Below, piece after piece: positions 47,395-58,555 of a stretch of 64,000 nucleotides of DNA. The position numbers and the translations under genes are program-made. Numbering within the stretch: the stretch's first letter is position 1; the number at the start of each line of letters is the position of its first letter. A model generated the notes under the pieces. The model was not told the origin of the DNA, did not search any database, and saw nothing but the letters and a program-made list of their open reading frames with translations. Source of the DNA: Mesodorylaimus sp. YZB2_4 (taxonomy: Eukaryota; Nematoda; Enoplea; Dorylaimida; Dorylaimidae). The DNA is taken from assembly GCA_030248295.1 (NCBI GenBank), contig JASANH010000115.1, positions 124,001 through 188,000 on the forward strand, in the 5' to 3' direction.

Positions 47395-48735
47395 GATGAA
47401 CTTGAGCATCACGGCGCGCGGCAAATTCAAATATTTTCCCCGCAACAAGTCTTTTGTGCTACAAAATTACACTGCATTTTCTGTTGGCTCATATATCTTC
47501 ATTTCGAAAATGTGACTTGCACTGGGCAACGCCAAAAGTCGGGGCGGGGGTCAGGATTTCCTTAACTTCCCCATGAGGGGTCACTAATTTCTGGCTCGTC
47601 CAGAACGGGGTTAAACTATTTTTTAAAATTTTAACGCTACAAAATAGACAATTTTGCGAGCAGATAGCCTTTCTTTTAGCCCTTGAAAAAAGCTTTCAAA
47701 TTTGTTTTCTGCGTCAGAATTCGTTACCCGAGATATTGACGAAACCTCAAATTCGGAGGGAGTGCCTGCAGTGCGCACCTTTTGAATTTCCCGCCCGCGT
47801 GCCGCTTATGACATAAGAGCGGGGTTGGCTGCTTACTTTGGAAATCGCCAGTTGATTCATAGTTTTTTCTTTTTTTCACCTCGTGTCAGTCTAATTCTGT
47901 GCTTAAGTATTCTGTCTTTCATAAAAAATAAGAAAAGTTATAAATTCAGTTGCGATTCTCAGAGAAAGCAGCCAAAGCCCCTCTTATGTCATAAGCGGCA
48001 CGCGGGCGGGAAATTCAAAAGTAACGTCCCTCAGGCACTTCTTGCCGAATTGAAGTTTTCTCCAATATCTTGGATAAAACTTAACGAGTTCTGAATCAGA
48101 AAAAAAGCATTTGGAAGATTTTTTAAGGGCTAAAAGATGGGCTATTACTGAGCAGCGCTAGTAATAAGCAGCCGGGATTATCGATCATGATTAGCTCAAA
48201 TTGGCGAAATGGGGTGCAGTTATCAGCCATGTGCACAATAACTGTGGTCAGTAGTGCGGAAATCCAGGTTGTTTTATAATGTACTGACCGTAGGCTACTT
48301 TTTCAATGAAAAAACAGGGAGATCTGGCTTTTACAATTCACCCATAATCGATTATGTGCCCGATCACGGCTGATCATGGGAGGTTTTTTTGAATATCTCA
48401 TAAACGGTTACAGCTAGGCGAATTTTAAAAAAAGATTAGGCCTCCTTGAAATGTGGCGGTCATCTCAAGGACCGCGGCATGTGGGGCGGGTGTTCTAGGC
48501 CCAAAAATAAGCAAGTTATGACTTTTTGACCAAAAGTGACTACTTTTTACCTATAATGTGCTATAATTCTATAAAAAGGCACACTAGGAAAATTTTACTT
48601 CCGCCAAGACAATCAGTTTTGTGAGTACTATCGATAGAGCATATAAAAAGGTAGGAGGGGGGTGAAAAAATTTGACCGGCCAAGCATATTGCATATGGGT
48701 CGAGTCTCTCTGAAACTTTCTTGAAATTTGATCAT
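47395..48735. mobile_element. Interspersed repeat followed by foldback element, copy 2
   Basis: From 47395 to about 47660 it matches the family at 10008-10350. From about 47690 to 48730 it matches the foldback element of PLD intron 3, including 'tttcccgcccgcgtgccgct' and its inverse on either side of a centre near 47910, 'catgtgcacaataactgtgg', and 'aattttacttccgccaagac'. The left arm is shorter than the right. It has no hAT-like insertion. No gene is seen between 47262 and 49237 apart from this. Confidence 0.7.
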
Positions 48736-49237
48736 ATGTATGTGCCCCCTGGTACTAGAGGCGTTTGCCGCTTCCGCAAATGCGGGAGTGTCCATGAGAT
48801 CTGGGGGAGTTTCGCGGGATGGAGTCCTTTTCTCGTGCTGCGGGCGAAATTGCATGCCGATTCCTCAACAAAACTTCCAGTGGTGTATGCTGTGTCTCGA
48901 AGTGGTGTCTGCAAGTGCTCTGTGCCTGCCTGGCTGCTGGTCGACTGCAGCTGGTCCTGAGATGCCTGCGCTTGCCAACAGTTCCACTATCGATGTCGCA
49001 GTGAAGACCAGTCAAGCAAAGGATCGTTTACGCGCACAGCAAGGCACGACGATGCCTCAAGTACTAGATCTCTCACAGACAAGCCAAGTACCTGCCCTGC
49101 AGTCGACTTCTGGACTCCAGTTTGAACCAAAGGGAGGCCCCTTGAGAGTAAGCTAACCGAAGTCCCTGGCTGGCACAGCTCCACCGAATTGGTGGGAGAC
49201 ACGAAGGGAGGCTGCCTAACAAACAAGCACCCCGCGG

Positions 49238-49690
49238 CTATCGGTTATCGGTCACATTCTGGCAGGTGATTCGGTAGTTGTTGTAGTTGGGGGACTCCTT
49301 GGTCCAGTAAATATCCGATATGCCCTCCCCCCTCGACAGGACACCTTCTGGTCCACTATCGAGTGATGCTCCTTGCCCAGTGACCCACCAAATAGGGACA
49401 CAAAAGCACTGATGATCAGACAAGCACACATCTTTTCGTCGCGTCTGAAAAGAGAAAGGTGTACAGACGGCTGACACTAATCGTGAAAACCCTTTTTTTA
49501 AAACCAGAGTTTCTCTACGACAAAAGAATTTCTTTCTTGAGCGGATTTTGAACGGCTGTAATTATGATCGATTCGACAGCAGCACCTGGGCGAAAAAGAC
49601 TGCCAGCAGGCCTGGTTTCGTCGCCAAATTTCAAAACCAAACATCCATCTCCAAATTGGCTGGCGGCAGGAGGCAAAGAAGATAAAGAAG
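49238..49690 (-). pseudogene. Damaged copy of the small secreted cysteine protein gene
   Basis: The minus strand shows the same sequence as the first coding exon at 52846-53070: AFVSLFGGSLGKEHHSI, then KVSCRGG, then in another frame IYWTKESPNYNNYRITCQNV. One base is missing in the G run before GGGCATATCGG (near 49330), shifting the frame. Upstream similarity continues to about 49690, covering the sequence 5' of the exon. A start at MCACLIISAF replaces the MRLQVGGTRMLLCVF of the intact copy. It is either a pseudogene or carries an assembly error at the homopolymer. Confidence 0.65.
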
Positions 49691-49710
49691 TGCAATCCGC
49701 ATAATTGCTG

Positions 49711-50046
49711 TTATTTGTTAGGCCCTGTCCGCTTTTTTAGATTGTCTAACGGCAATTTGTGTGGCACAAACCACTCACCACGTCGCCATCGGTTCGTGGA
49801 AGCGTCATCTCGCCTCGATGTGCCATAGCCAAGATGGAGTACTTCACATGGGATACGATGCGCTAATGTAGTCTTACTTGAGCCTCCTTTTATGTCGTCG
49901 ACTAGTTTTATTTTACCCGCTGATTCTGTGTCGATCGATTGGTTGCCTCTCACAGTAGCTTTCAACCCAATCGCCACACACCATACTTGCAAATCAGGCA
50001 AGTTCCGTATTTCAGGTTGGCCAGAATTAATGAGTGTCAAAGTCAA
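49711..50046 (-). CDS. Unrecognised open frame, 111 codons
   Basis: An uninterrupted minus-strand frame begins MTLTLINSGQPEIRNL and includes LPDLQVWCVAIGLKA, KLVDDIKGGSSKTTLAHRIP and RRGEWFVPHKLPLDNLKKR. Composition is protein-like rather than repeat-like, and no splice sites are needed. I recognise no family. It could be a remnant of a mobile-element gene, or an exon of the secreted-protein locus nearby. Confidence 0.25.
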   Translation of the reverse strand: MTLTLINSGQPEIRNLPDLQVWCVAIGLKATVRGNQSIDTESAGKIKLVDDIKGGSSKTTLAHRIPCEVLHLGYGTSRRDDASTNRWRRGEWFVPHKLPLDNLKKRTGPNK

Positions 50047-50049
50047 AGC

Positions 50050-52560
50050 TGACTAAGTGTGAGTCTGCGCGGCCCTTGGCGGTGTGTGGCTAACAAGCTC
50101 AGCACGAGGTGTCCGTGGACTGTGTGGGGTGGTTCCTGCGGTTGAGCTATCCTCTGGTCAGCCCTAGATTGCAGCAGGGCGAGCCAAGGATTTCACTAGC
50201 GATACCTGTGGTGCTAAGTCCTTGCAGATGCCTACCTACCGCCTTGATGATAACAGAACGAGACAACTCTGTCAACTAATCTGACCACATCTGACAACTG
50301 GGGGCGCCACTGTCAGCTGATGTTACATGCTTGCATCTTTACTTCCCAGAACTATCCGACTTTCTAGCGTCGCTGAATAAAAAGTTTTCATGGGATCAAG
50401 ACTCGACTCGGCACTAAAAAGTACCTAATTAAACGATAACCTAATTAAACTAAGGAATTTCGATTTCATTTTTCATGTATTTCCTTCGATTCATGTACTA
50501 ATGCTCGAAAGACCAGGGTTCTGACCTTGACCCTGACTTTGACAAGGAGCCAGCCAATCAGAGTTAACACACTTCTGGCGTTGACCTTGATGTCTTTTCT
50601 AACACTATGTTATTGACTATTGGAAGGTAAAACAGTCAGCTCGAACACCGACAGGATTCACAGCCCACCCAGACAAAGTGTGCTGGCCCACGACTCCCTC
50701 GAGGTGCTCTTGCGCTGTGTGCGCTGGTACCCGCACAGCCTTTCTACTGTATGTACGTGGGCTCCACTCAAGCTGAAGGAATCCACAAAACTGAAATATC
50801 ATTGCGTGGCCAGAACAGAATTGCGTATCTCACCATGCACCCACCTGCCATATCGCACAATGGATCTACTCTGATCAGATGAACTGAGATTGGGACCGGG
50901 TCAGACCCTTTTCATATCACAATGGATTCCATTAAAATCGGATCGCATTGGGTCAAAATTGGTTCATCACATACAGCACTGCAAACTGAGAAAATTTGAA
51001 GCAGGAGACTTGCTGTAAATTGTAATGTGGACCACACGCAACCCACTGGGCCACCAGTTGAATGAAACCAGCCTAACCCACTCTCTGCCTAGCCCCAGAA
51101 CTTATCATAGCAGAAGCGGGAATTCAGTTTCATGCACCCCCTTTTAGAGTCCCCGACGGGGCTGGTCGCTTGTCTCGATCAGCTCTCCCCTGGACGGTCG
51201 ACAGCTAAAGCCAGGCACCTGTGTGTGTGTGCGTGAGTCCCGTCCGACTAGTGCGTGCGTGGTTATCGGGAGATAGTGTAGTGTGCCAGGTCAAGATGCT
51301 AGCAGACACATTTAAACCTGAATTACCGCAGCAACATGGAGGTGGAGGTGGAGGCGAAGGCGCTGATGATGTTCTCTTCTTGATCAAGGCGAGTCCTGCA
51401 AGCCCTGCAAGACCGGAAAGACCAGCCAAACCGGCTAAATTGGCCAATCTTGGGTCGATGCCCATATCCGATTTCATCTGCCAATCGCACACAGTGTCAG
51501 GTTCGATTGGTCCATGTAGCACGTCTCCACGGACAGGGCCAGTTCGCTGAAAAGCACACGTTTAAGGACAAAATCGAGATACAGGAAAAGAATTAAAAGC
51601 ATGAGCCTCGTGCGGGGATCGAACTCGCGCAACTCTCGAAACATCGCAGTTGCCCCCTATTTGTCAGCGCACAAAGACCAATAATCGCAGTGGTTCGATT
51701 CCCGCTGAAAGCTCATGTTTTGGGAATAAAATTATAGAAAGGATGAAGCCCAACGAACCTGTTTTCATTGGTTGCAGAGTTGCTCCTGGCCTTACTGAAA
51801 GATGATTGCCTCGAGTTTTCGGCCATCTGCTTACCACTCAATGGCTCCAATTTGCCCGAACATTATCGCGATGGTGACTTGGACGAGTTGCAGCACAGGC
51901 ATACAATCCTGAGTGGGAAGACTAGAAGTTCATGGACAGAGGGAGGGTGTTGTCAGGTAAACGACATAACTTTACGGCATGTGTGGACCATCAGGCAGGG
52001 GGTGCACGTACATAGAAGCGTGAGGCACACCTTCAGTAAAGGGCTGTCCGCATTGCACCTCATCTGCCGAGCTTCCAGCTGAGGTGTCGTTCATGTTGCG
52101 ACCATATGATCAGCCAGCTCAGCTCGGCTGGCTCGGCTGGACTGTTCACATTCACCTCGGTTTGCGGCTCCTGAGCTAGGCCGGATTGGCTTTAGCCGAG
52201 CCAGCCGAGCTTGATGGGGAAGTTCAGGAACTTATAACCAAAAAATCACCGACTGGGCGATCCAGAAGACAACTTTTGTTCCGTGGACAACAAAATTTGG
52301 AAACAAATCAATGGAATGTTTTGTGCGCCTTTTCTTTCGATCTCCACTAATGCCAACGTCAGCTCACAAAGTCTGGTGAGGGCCGCACATTATTGTTACA
52401 TGTGCTACATGACTCTCCCAGCTACTGGCTCTGTGCAGAGCATCGATTGCCAGTCGGGCCACACTGCATGCGGAAGTATGCACGTGCACACATGCCGGGA
52501 AGACAAAGTGCGAGGAGGTGGACGAACCCGCACCAAGAGGATGGGTTACACTAGGGCTCA
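50050..52560. other. Sparse region with possible 3' exons of the secreted-protein gene
   Basis: Minus-strand segments with acceptor and donor sites in compatible phase occur at 51835-51921 (with QDCMPVLQLVQVTIAIMF) and 51759-51794; a third after an acceptor at 51546 (with ELALSVETCYMDQSN) ends in a stop. Together with 52562-53070 they would make a secreted protein with added cysteines. One donor is the weak GTTCGT, so this is only a candidate. At 51205-51560 both strands are open over a GGT/GCA-rich stretch; neither reading is convincing. Two B boxes (51610 reverse, 51688) mark tRNA-like insertions. Confidence 0.35.
52121..52211. repeat. Short perfect inverted repeat (hairpin)
   Basis: AGCTCGGCTGGCTCGGCT at 52121-52138 is the exact reverse complement of AGCCGAGCCAGCCGAGCT at 52194-52211, with a 55-base loop. 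No coding frame crosses it. It resembles a miniature inverted-repeat element or a structured RNA stem. Confidence 0.7.
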
Positions 52561-52561
52561 C

Positions 52562-53070
52562 CTTTGGGTCCTCCTCATGCTGTCGTACATGACCTTGATG
52601 CCCCTGACGTACGCCCCCTCGCCGTATCTGCCAGTCTCACACGCCACCGTGTACTCGCATCTCTGAAACCATCACACGCATTGTGAGCCAAACAGTGTGT
52701 GAAGAGGAACAGCCCGAGGTCTCGTCTTAAACCACATTTAGAGGCTGCTGCTATGAACTTTTTGCGGCGTAGTGTTTCCTCCCTCAGCAACTTGGTGCAG
52801 CAGGCGCAGTGAGGATCAGGACACCTCGTCGTCAGTAAATCTCACCTCGTGGCAGCTGTCGGTCACATTCTGGCAGGTGATTCGGTAGTTGTTGTAGTTC
52901 GGGGACTCCTTGGTCCAGTAAATACCCGATATGCCCTGCCCCCCTCGACAGGACACCTTCTGGTCCAGTATCGAGTGATGCTCCTTGCCAAGTGACCCAC
53001 CAAATAGGGACACGAAAGCACTCACAAAAACACATAGCAGCATCCTTGTGCCGCCAACCTGTAGTCGCAT
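52562..53070 (-). CDS. Small secreted cysteine-containing protein, 5' exons
   Basis: Two exons with strong sites: 52846-53070 and 52562-52662. The ATG follows directly on an acceptor (ctcttttcag), so an untranslated 5' exon is expected upstream. The first 28 residues are a signal peptide (MRLQVGGTRMLLCVFVSAFV, then SLFGGSLG). The mature part contains SILDQKVSCRGGQGISGIYW, KESPNYNNYRITCQNVTDSC, then RCEYTVACETGRYGEGAYVR and MYDSMRRTQ before the donor. Six cysteines in about 80 residues and an NVT glycosylation site suggest a disulphide-bonded extracellular domain. I do not recognise the fold. The 3' end is uncertain; candidate exons lie at 51.5-51.9 kb. Its promoter and first exon are copied in inverted orientation at 58.6-60.0 kb, and a decayed copy lies at 49.2-49.7 kb. 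Confidence 0.6.
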
Positions 53071-54414
53071 CTGAAAAGAGAAACGAGTATGGATGGCTTC
53101 TGACACTGGTCGTGACTCGCGAGCCCTTTTTGGAAATCACTCTACGACAGAAGAATTTATGTCTCGCACCAGCTTTTGAACGACAATAATTATGATGAAA
53201 GGCCCGACAACAGAACACCTGGGCGAAAAAGACAGTCTGCAGACCTGATTTCGCCTAATAAGTGCTGAAAACGAGACACCTGTCTGCAGATTGGTTGTGC
53301 GATAAAGAAATGACCCCACTCAAGTGCAATGATCTTTTAGGCCCCGACTGTCATTTTAGTTTGTCTATGCACTTACCACTAACTGCGTGGAAGACGACAA
53401 GTCGATCCGGGTTGGTAGAGCTGGAGTGTGCATCTTACAAGAGACACTGCTCACTCATACTGTGCTAGAAACTAGCTCATGTCAGAACCCTTTGCTAGTG
53501 ATGGAAAAATGTACAGCCACCTATGATTTTTGAACTGCTGACTGTTTTGCAATGTACATGAGTGGTGACCAAGTGGGTGCACGGAATAAATGCCAGGTTT
53601 TCCGACCAGGCACACTCAAGAACTTACTTCTGTATACTAGGAATCACAAAAAGACCAGTGAGAAATGATCAGTTCGTACTCAGGCAATGGCGAGTCCCGC
53701 CCATCCGTCAGGTTGCCGAAAATTTTAGTGAGAACACTCAGAAATGGTTCCCCCAAAGAAACTGTGCAGAAAATTTAGTCACACTCACATCTTACAATTA
53801 GTATGACATTCTTGCGAGAGCATCATGAAAAACTGGGAGTGCAAGGCTTCATGCACATTTATACAATCTTGTATTTCCACGTTTCCTTCCTGCAAATTTT
53901 GCAAATGTAGGAGCTGGAAAGATATTAAAAGGTTGCGAGTGCTAATAAAATGCTAATGCTAATACAAAGTTGCAGTATTTTCACACGTTAAATCAAACAG
54001 GTCAGAAATACAGCAGCCTAGGTAAGCCTAGGTTGAGTCTGCATTATCGATCTTCTAAAACATGACCTGACTCAAATTGGGCTCCGCTGCATGGCCAAGT
54101 TTGCGATCGATTTGAAAAAGCCTGCTCTCAACTCAATTCCCTTATTCCCGAGAAAAAAATCATTCTGCAGTTCAACAAGCCCCTTGTGTGATGACCCACA
54201 GTGAGTGCAAGCATACACCAGAATGCGCCATATTTGGCAAGTGTTGTCAAATGAATGAAACATTTTGTTCAGGTGCATCCGGCCCAAAATGCCAGAAAAT
54301 TTTAGAGTTAAACCAGATCATATTGATCATCAGAACCTATTTGCCGGTGAGATATGGCCCTCTGTTTCAGATTCGCACGCAGGAGATTTGATGCCTGTAT
54401 CCAGCAAAGTCAGT
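52960..54414. repeat. Inverted duplication, arm A
   Basis: This stretch is the near-identical reverse complement of arm B (about 58556-60010). Landmarks: 'ctgcagacaggtgtctcgtt' (inverse near 53280), the unit ending in 'gcctgtatccagcaaa' at 54395-54412, and the signal-peptide exon. The left limit lies inside the secreted-protein exon at 'ctggaccaga'. The right limit coincides with the start of a separate repeat at about 54414. Confidence 0.85.
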
Positions 54415-55232
54415 GGGACAACAGAGAGAACACTCTCTGTCTCTGTTCTCTCTGTTGGCCCACTGACTGAGCGGTCCCACTGACTACAAAAGAATGAATG
54501 GGGCAACAGAGAAAACACACTGTTTTCGGTCCGGTGACGATTCCCCCCAATTGGTCGTTTGCCCCACCTCGTCTGGTGGGGAATCGACTCAGTGAGACGT
54601 GCGACGTTTACCCCACTGTGACGATTCCCCCACCGAGTCGTTTCCCCCACCATAATTTTCTCCTGATATGCAGGTAGGTACGACTTGGGTCGCAAAAGGC
54701 AGCGCGTGTGTGATTGGATGTGTGTGGCAGGATGATCGGTTTGGCTTGTTGGGTGAGGGGCAGTGTAAAGTACAAGTTTGGTGCTGCAGCTCAACGTGCA
54801 AGGTATTCAGGCTACAAACTCTTTGAACTCCCTACTTATTGCTGAATTATTATTGCAGACTCCCAACTAACGTTGCCAATACGAATCTATGTAAGACCAG
54901 ACCAGGCGAGCGTGGTCCAAGGAGCAAACGTGAAGCAAGCATTTCAGGCCCTATCACAACATGTCTTTCGGAGCATGGCAGTCGAACGATGATTCAACAA
55001 AATCGTGGAGTATTTGAGGCATATTTCATGTCTTATAGGATAAGCGATGAAGATTTGTGGATGAGTACCTATTCCCATACGAAGGCTCAAAATTTTAATA
55101 GCCGCAGTTTCTGAAAACTGATGGTGGGGAAAACGACATGGTGGGGGAATCGTCTCAGTGGGGGGGATCGACTAAGTGGGGGAAACGTCTCACAATCGTG
55201 TTTTCTCTGATGTCCCACTGACTGAGCGTCAG
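54414..55232. mobile_element. Candidate non-autonomous DNA element with GTGGGGGAAACG repeats
   Basis: The left end reads 'cagtgggacaacagagagaa' with a nested copy 'atggggcaacagagaaaaca' near 54498. The right end in complement reads 'gtcagtgggacatcagagaa' near 55200-55226. Inside, 'gacgattcccccaccgagtc' (54612-54650) and its inverse 'gtgggggaatcgtctcagtg' (55140-55165) recur several times. This gives an outer and an inner inverted repeat around about 500 bases of unrelated DNA. It abuts arm A. Confidence 0.5.
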
Positions 55233-55535
55233 AGCTTTTCAGACCCAGGTGTTAAAATGCAATTAATGTTCCAGCTGTTTAGCATCTTGTGTGTCTTCTA
55301 CATCCTTGCATCTTTGCATTCCACAGCTGACTGATTTATACTCTATCCCCAAATGAAAAACTGCTCCGTGGATCGGATTCTTGGAATGCGATGGGTTTGC
55401 CGCAAGCAGCAGCGCGTTTTCGAGATTCTAAGACAAGTGTAAAGTAATCACATTTCTGTGCGAGGCACTCGATGCTCATTCTTTTGTATGGATGGCTAGC
55501 AGAGTCCAGTCGAATCGACCCTTTGTCTGTGCCCG

Positions 55536-56930
55536 ATGAATGTCGTGATCGTGTTGACGGCAGTTTTGTGCGTGGCGTCATCTGCAACCGCCGATTCATC
55601 CGAATACCAGCGCAAACTCGACGTCGGCATTGTGGTCGATTTCACCACCCATGACTACCACTATTACCGAGGATACAGGCATTGGTGGACTATGCCGAAA
55701 GAACGCATTGACGTCAATGTACGAATCGTCACGTCTCTGGCGAAGGCACTTCTGTCCTTGGAATGCGACAGCAGGCTGGCATTGTTGACGTTCCATAACC
55801 CGAGCAAGTTCGTCACAGAAATCGACTTCCAAAACCCCAACGATCGCAATCTCGATGCAAAAATCAAGAATCAACTCTTGATATACAACACGATGGAGAA
55901 AAACATGGAAGATTTTGATACATTTTTCGATCGATTGGGTCACAATGTGCTAAAACAGTCGCGTTCGAATCGTCCAGAAGCGCCCGACGTGCTTATCTGG
56001 ATCACAAACACTCGCGAGACTGAAGACGAAGTCAACGAATACCTTCCGCGAGAAGACTACATGAAGCGGAGAGAGCATATTGACATGTGGTTTCTAACAT
56101 ATCCACACTTGCATGGCAACACACTCGATTACTACGCGACGGCCATCTACTCGCAAAAAGACCCTGGCAACGCGACGTATAGATGGCAACCAAAAAATTT
56201 GGCGGAAGAAGCCATATTTCGATCTGCTCAGCGATTCCTCAACGCCACCATCTTCGAGTTCTGCCCGACCACATTGAGCGAAAAAGTTGGAGAGTGCTTC
56301 TTCAATCAGGACATGGCGTGCAGGGGAAATGTGAAGTTCAAGTTGACTGGATATCTGAGGGAACCATGGCACAGCAAGTATTGCACGAACGAAACGCTCG
56401 AGCGCGACTGCCTCGATGGAGCCGCACGGTGCGATCATGTGTGCGAACTCGAGCCTGACCAAGACATCAAACCCTGCAGCGTGACGTGCGGACGCGGCGT
56501 CGAGATGTATCGTCCGAGGAAGGCTGAGACTGATCCCACGTATCAGTACTGCCCGTGGAAACAACAAATGTGCCAACGCCAGCCTTGCCCGACGCGCAGG
56601 GCATCGCCAAATGAGACGACAACGCCGAGCAATCAGGAAAAAGAAAACGCAGCGATCATACATCATAAACCACTGATGGAGTCGTGGCTTCTGAGCGTCA
56701 TCATCGTCTGCGCGCTTTCGGGGATTGGGGTGATCATCGGCGTGATCGTCTGCGTGGTGATCGCCAAAAAGCAAAAGCGACGAAAACGATCAATCGAGCT
56801 GCGACGAGGTCACTCTGGGTCGAATAGGCCAACCCCGCGGTCGAAACCGTCACCTCGCGGGCGAGGTATGCGAAAGGACCACACGCGGCGATCGCCTAGA
56901 GGATACAGCGCCAGCGGGACACGACGTTAA
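55536..56930 (+). CDS. vWA-like / thrombospondin-type single-pass membrane protein, paralogue 1
   Basis: A single-exon frame of 464 residues. Residues 1-19 form a signal peptide. About 27-240 fold like a von Willebrand A domain: KLDVGIVVDFTTHD, SRLALLTFHN, RPEAPDVLIWI, HIDMWFLTY. The metal site is degenerate, with D35-F-T-T-H in place of DxSxS. A cysteine-rich linker (243-303) leads to a thrombospondin type 1-like repeat at 313-351 (CSVTCGRGVEMYRP through CQRQPCP). A Thr/Pro stalk with NETTT precedes one membrane span (384-410), then a very basic tail (KKQKRRKRS, many Arg). Several N-glycosylation sites are present. The architecture suggests a cell-surface adhesion or recognition protein. Lack of introns, in a window where other genes have many, suggests origin by retroposition or recent expansion. 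I know no family with exactly this order in animals. Confidence 0.8.
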   Translation: MNVVIVLTAVLCVASSATADSSEYQRKLDVGIVVDFTTHDYHYYRGYRHWWTMPKERIDVNVRIVTSLAKALLSLECDSRLALLTFHNPSKFVTEIDFQNPNDRNLDAKIKNQLLIYNTMEKNMEDFDTFFDRLGHNVLKQSRSNRPEAPDVLIWITNTRETEDEVNEYLPREDYMKRREHIDMWFLTYPHLHGNTLDYYATAIYSQKDPGNATYRWQPKNLAEEAIFRSAQRFLNATIFEFCPTTLSEKVGECFFNQDMACRGNVKFKLTGYLREPWHSKYCTNETLERDCLDGAARCDHVCELEPDQDIKPCSVTCGRGVEMYRPRKAETDPTYQYCPWKQQMCQRQPCPTRRASPNETTTPSNQEKENAAIIHHKPLMESWLLSVIIVCALSGIGVIIGVIVCVVIAKKQKRRKRSIELRRGHSGSNRPTPRSKPSPRGRGMRKDHTRRSPRGYSASGTRR

Positions 56931-58555
56931 AACTTTCATCAGTATTGTGACCGATGCTGACCAGATCAGATCTATTTTAAGCGTGATTTTTGGCTACCAG
57001 TGATCAGCGTTGAAAGTCTTGTATCCCCTGATGACCCCTATCTTACCAGCACCGCGTCGCTGCGATGCTTCGTGAAAACGGCCAATTCGTCAAACCCATC
57101 AAAAATCATAGTTTCGAAAAATGTGCATAGTTTTCCATCAACACGCTTGAAACAGCCAATCAGGCGCAAGACGCTTGGAAACATTCAGCTGGTCGATAGC
57201 TCGAGAACGGCTTGAAAAAAATTTTGATTTAGCACATTTCCCAGAATCAGGCAAGTTTTCAATCGTAGTCTGCTGTACTGTCTACTCCCACGCAAACGCT
57301 TCAGCGCACTTAGATCATGGGACACTAAAGAAACATAGCATTATTTCCAAAAAAGGCTGTTATGACGACTCGGAACATTTAGAGCAGCCAATGCACACAA
57401 TGGTACCCGGGCTTAACATGGCTGGTCTACTCGGCCACAAAAAAGGAGAGGTGGCCTGACATGGTGCTCACTGCACAGTGTATAGTCACTCGCACACGCT
57501 TGCCGATGATAGAATCAAATCCAACATGCTTCTGTGCTGTGTACTGCTGCTGCTCAGACAGGCTCCCAGAAGGCAGCTGTGCTCTTCCACACGAGCAACC
57601 TGCATACTGTATGCTGAAACTGTGGCGGTGCGGGGGAAGTGATATGGCTTATCGTTAGATGCCTATGCCTCGAGGAACACTCATCGATCCTTCCTCCCCT
57701 TCTTCCAACTTTATGTTCATGGTCATATTCATCATATCAGTTATGACATGCTCGAGGATGAAGGGACACGTGACACAAAATGATTCACCTGGCCGCGGCT
57801 TGAACATACCTACTATGAGCATGTGTGCGCATAGCACGAGAGTTAGACACTCCTAGCCCACTAGCAGACCAGAAGCACAGGATTGCATGATCCTCTACTC
57901 GCTTCCACGATCAGTCGTCCTGTTAGTACTCATGCAGAAAAAGCACCTTCTGCTTAAACAAGTTTTTCCTAACCGTGGTTGCCCCTCGCAGTGGCCGAGT
58001 AGACCAGCCATCCTAAGCCCTGGTTCCACTCTGTGCATTGGCTAGTCTGTCATAACAGACTTTTTTGAAAATAATAAGACAGCTTTTCGCTTTTTGCTAC
58101 AAACTAGTTCGGCCTAAAACACTTGTCCCTCCATAGATCAACTGAGAGAAATGGGTGACTTCCATACGCCTTGCTCCAGACATCAGAAAAATAGAAACCT
58201 AAAACGGAACGTGCATCCTAACTTTCACACATAAGCTGCACTGATTTTTTGAAAATGTACTTAGGCATAGAAGGATTTGGCGGCCAGCAGGCAGGCCTGC
58301 CCGCTTCTTCAAATCGATCGCAAACTAGGCCAGGCAGTGGAGCCCAGATTGTGTCAGGTATGTGCTTTCAGGTCGAGTCAGGTCATTTTTTAAAAGATCG
58401 ATAATGGAGACTCAACCCAGGCTTACCTAGGCTGCTGTATTTCTGACCTGGTTGATCAAACATGTGAAAATACTGCAACTTTGTATTAGCATTAGCATTT
58501 TATTAGCACTTGCAACCTTTCAATATCTTTCCAGCTCCTACATTTGCTTGACTTT
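56931..58555. other. Spacer between vWA paralogue 1 and arm B
   Basis: No recognisable gene. From 58313 to 58554 it holds a tandem duplicate of part of arm B ('gataatggagactcaaccca' and 'ttctgacctggttgatcaaa' recur at 58915-58975). Short open frames between 57000 and 57860 have no recognisable product or splice context. Confidence 0.5.

Noticed and set aside
47262-49237. Search for a gene between UMP-CMP kinase and the accessory region
   Set aside because: All longer frames fall inside the foldback element or the interspersed repeat before it and are not shared between copies as protein.
51205-51560. Gene at 51.2-51.6 kb on either strand
   Set aside because: Both strands are open because of a GGT/GCA-rich simple stretch; no start, splice or family evidence favours one reading.
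56094-56774. Antisense frame of 226 codons (and shorter ones at 61052-61703) over the vWA/TSR genes
   Set aside because: It mirrors the codon pattern of the sense gene, starts from a non-ATG codon or lacks a plausible product, and the sense frame explains the conservation between paralogues.
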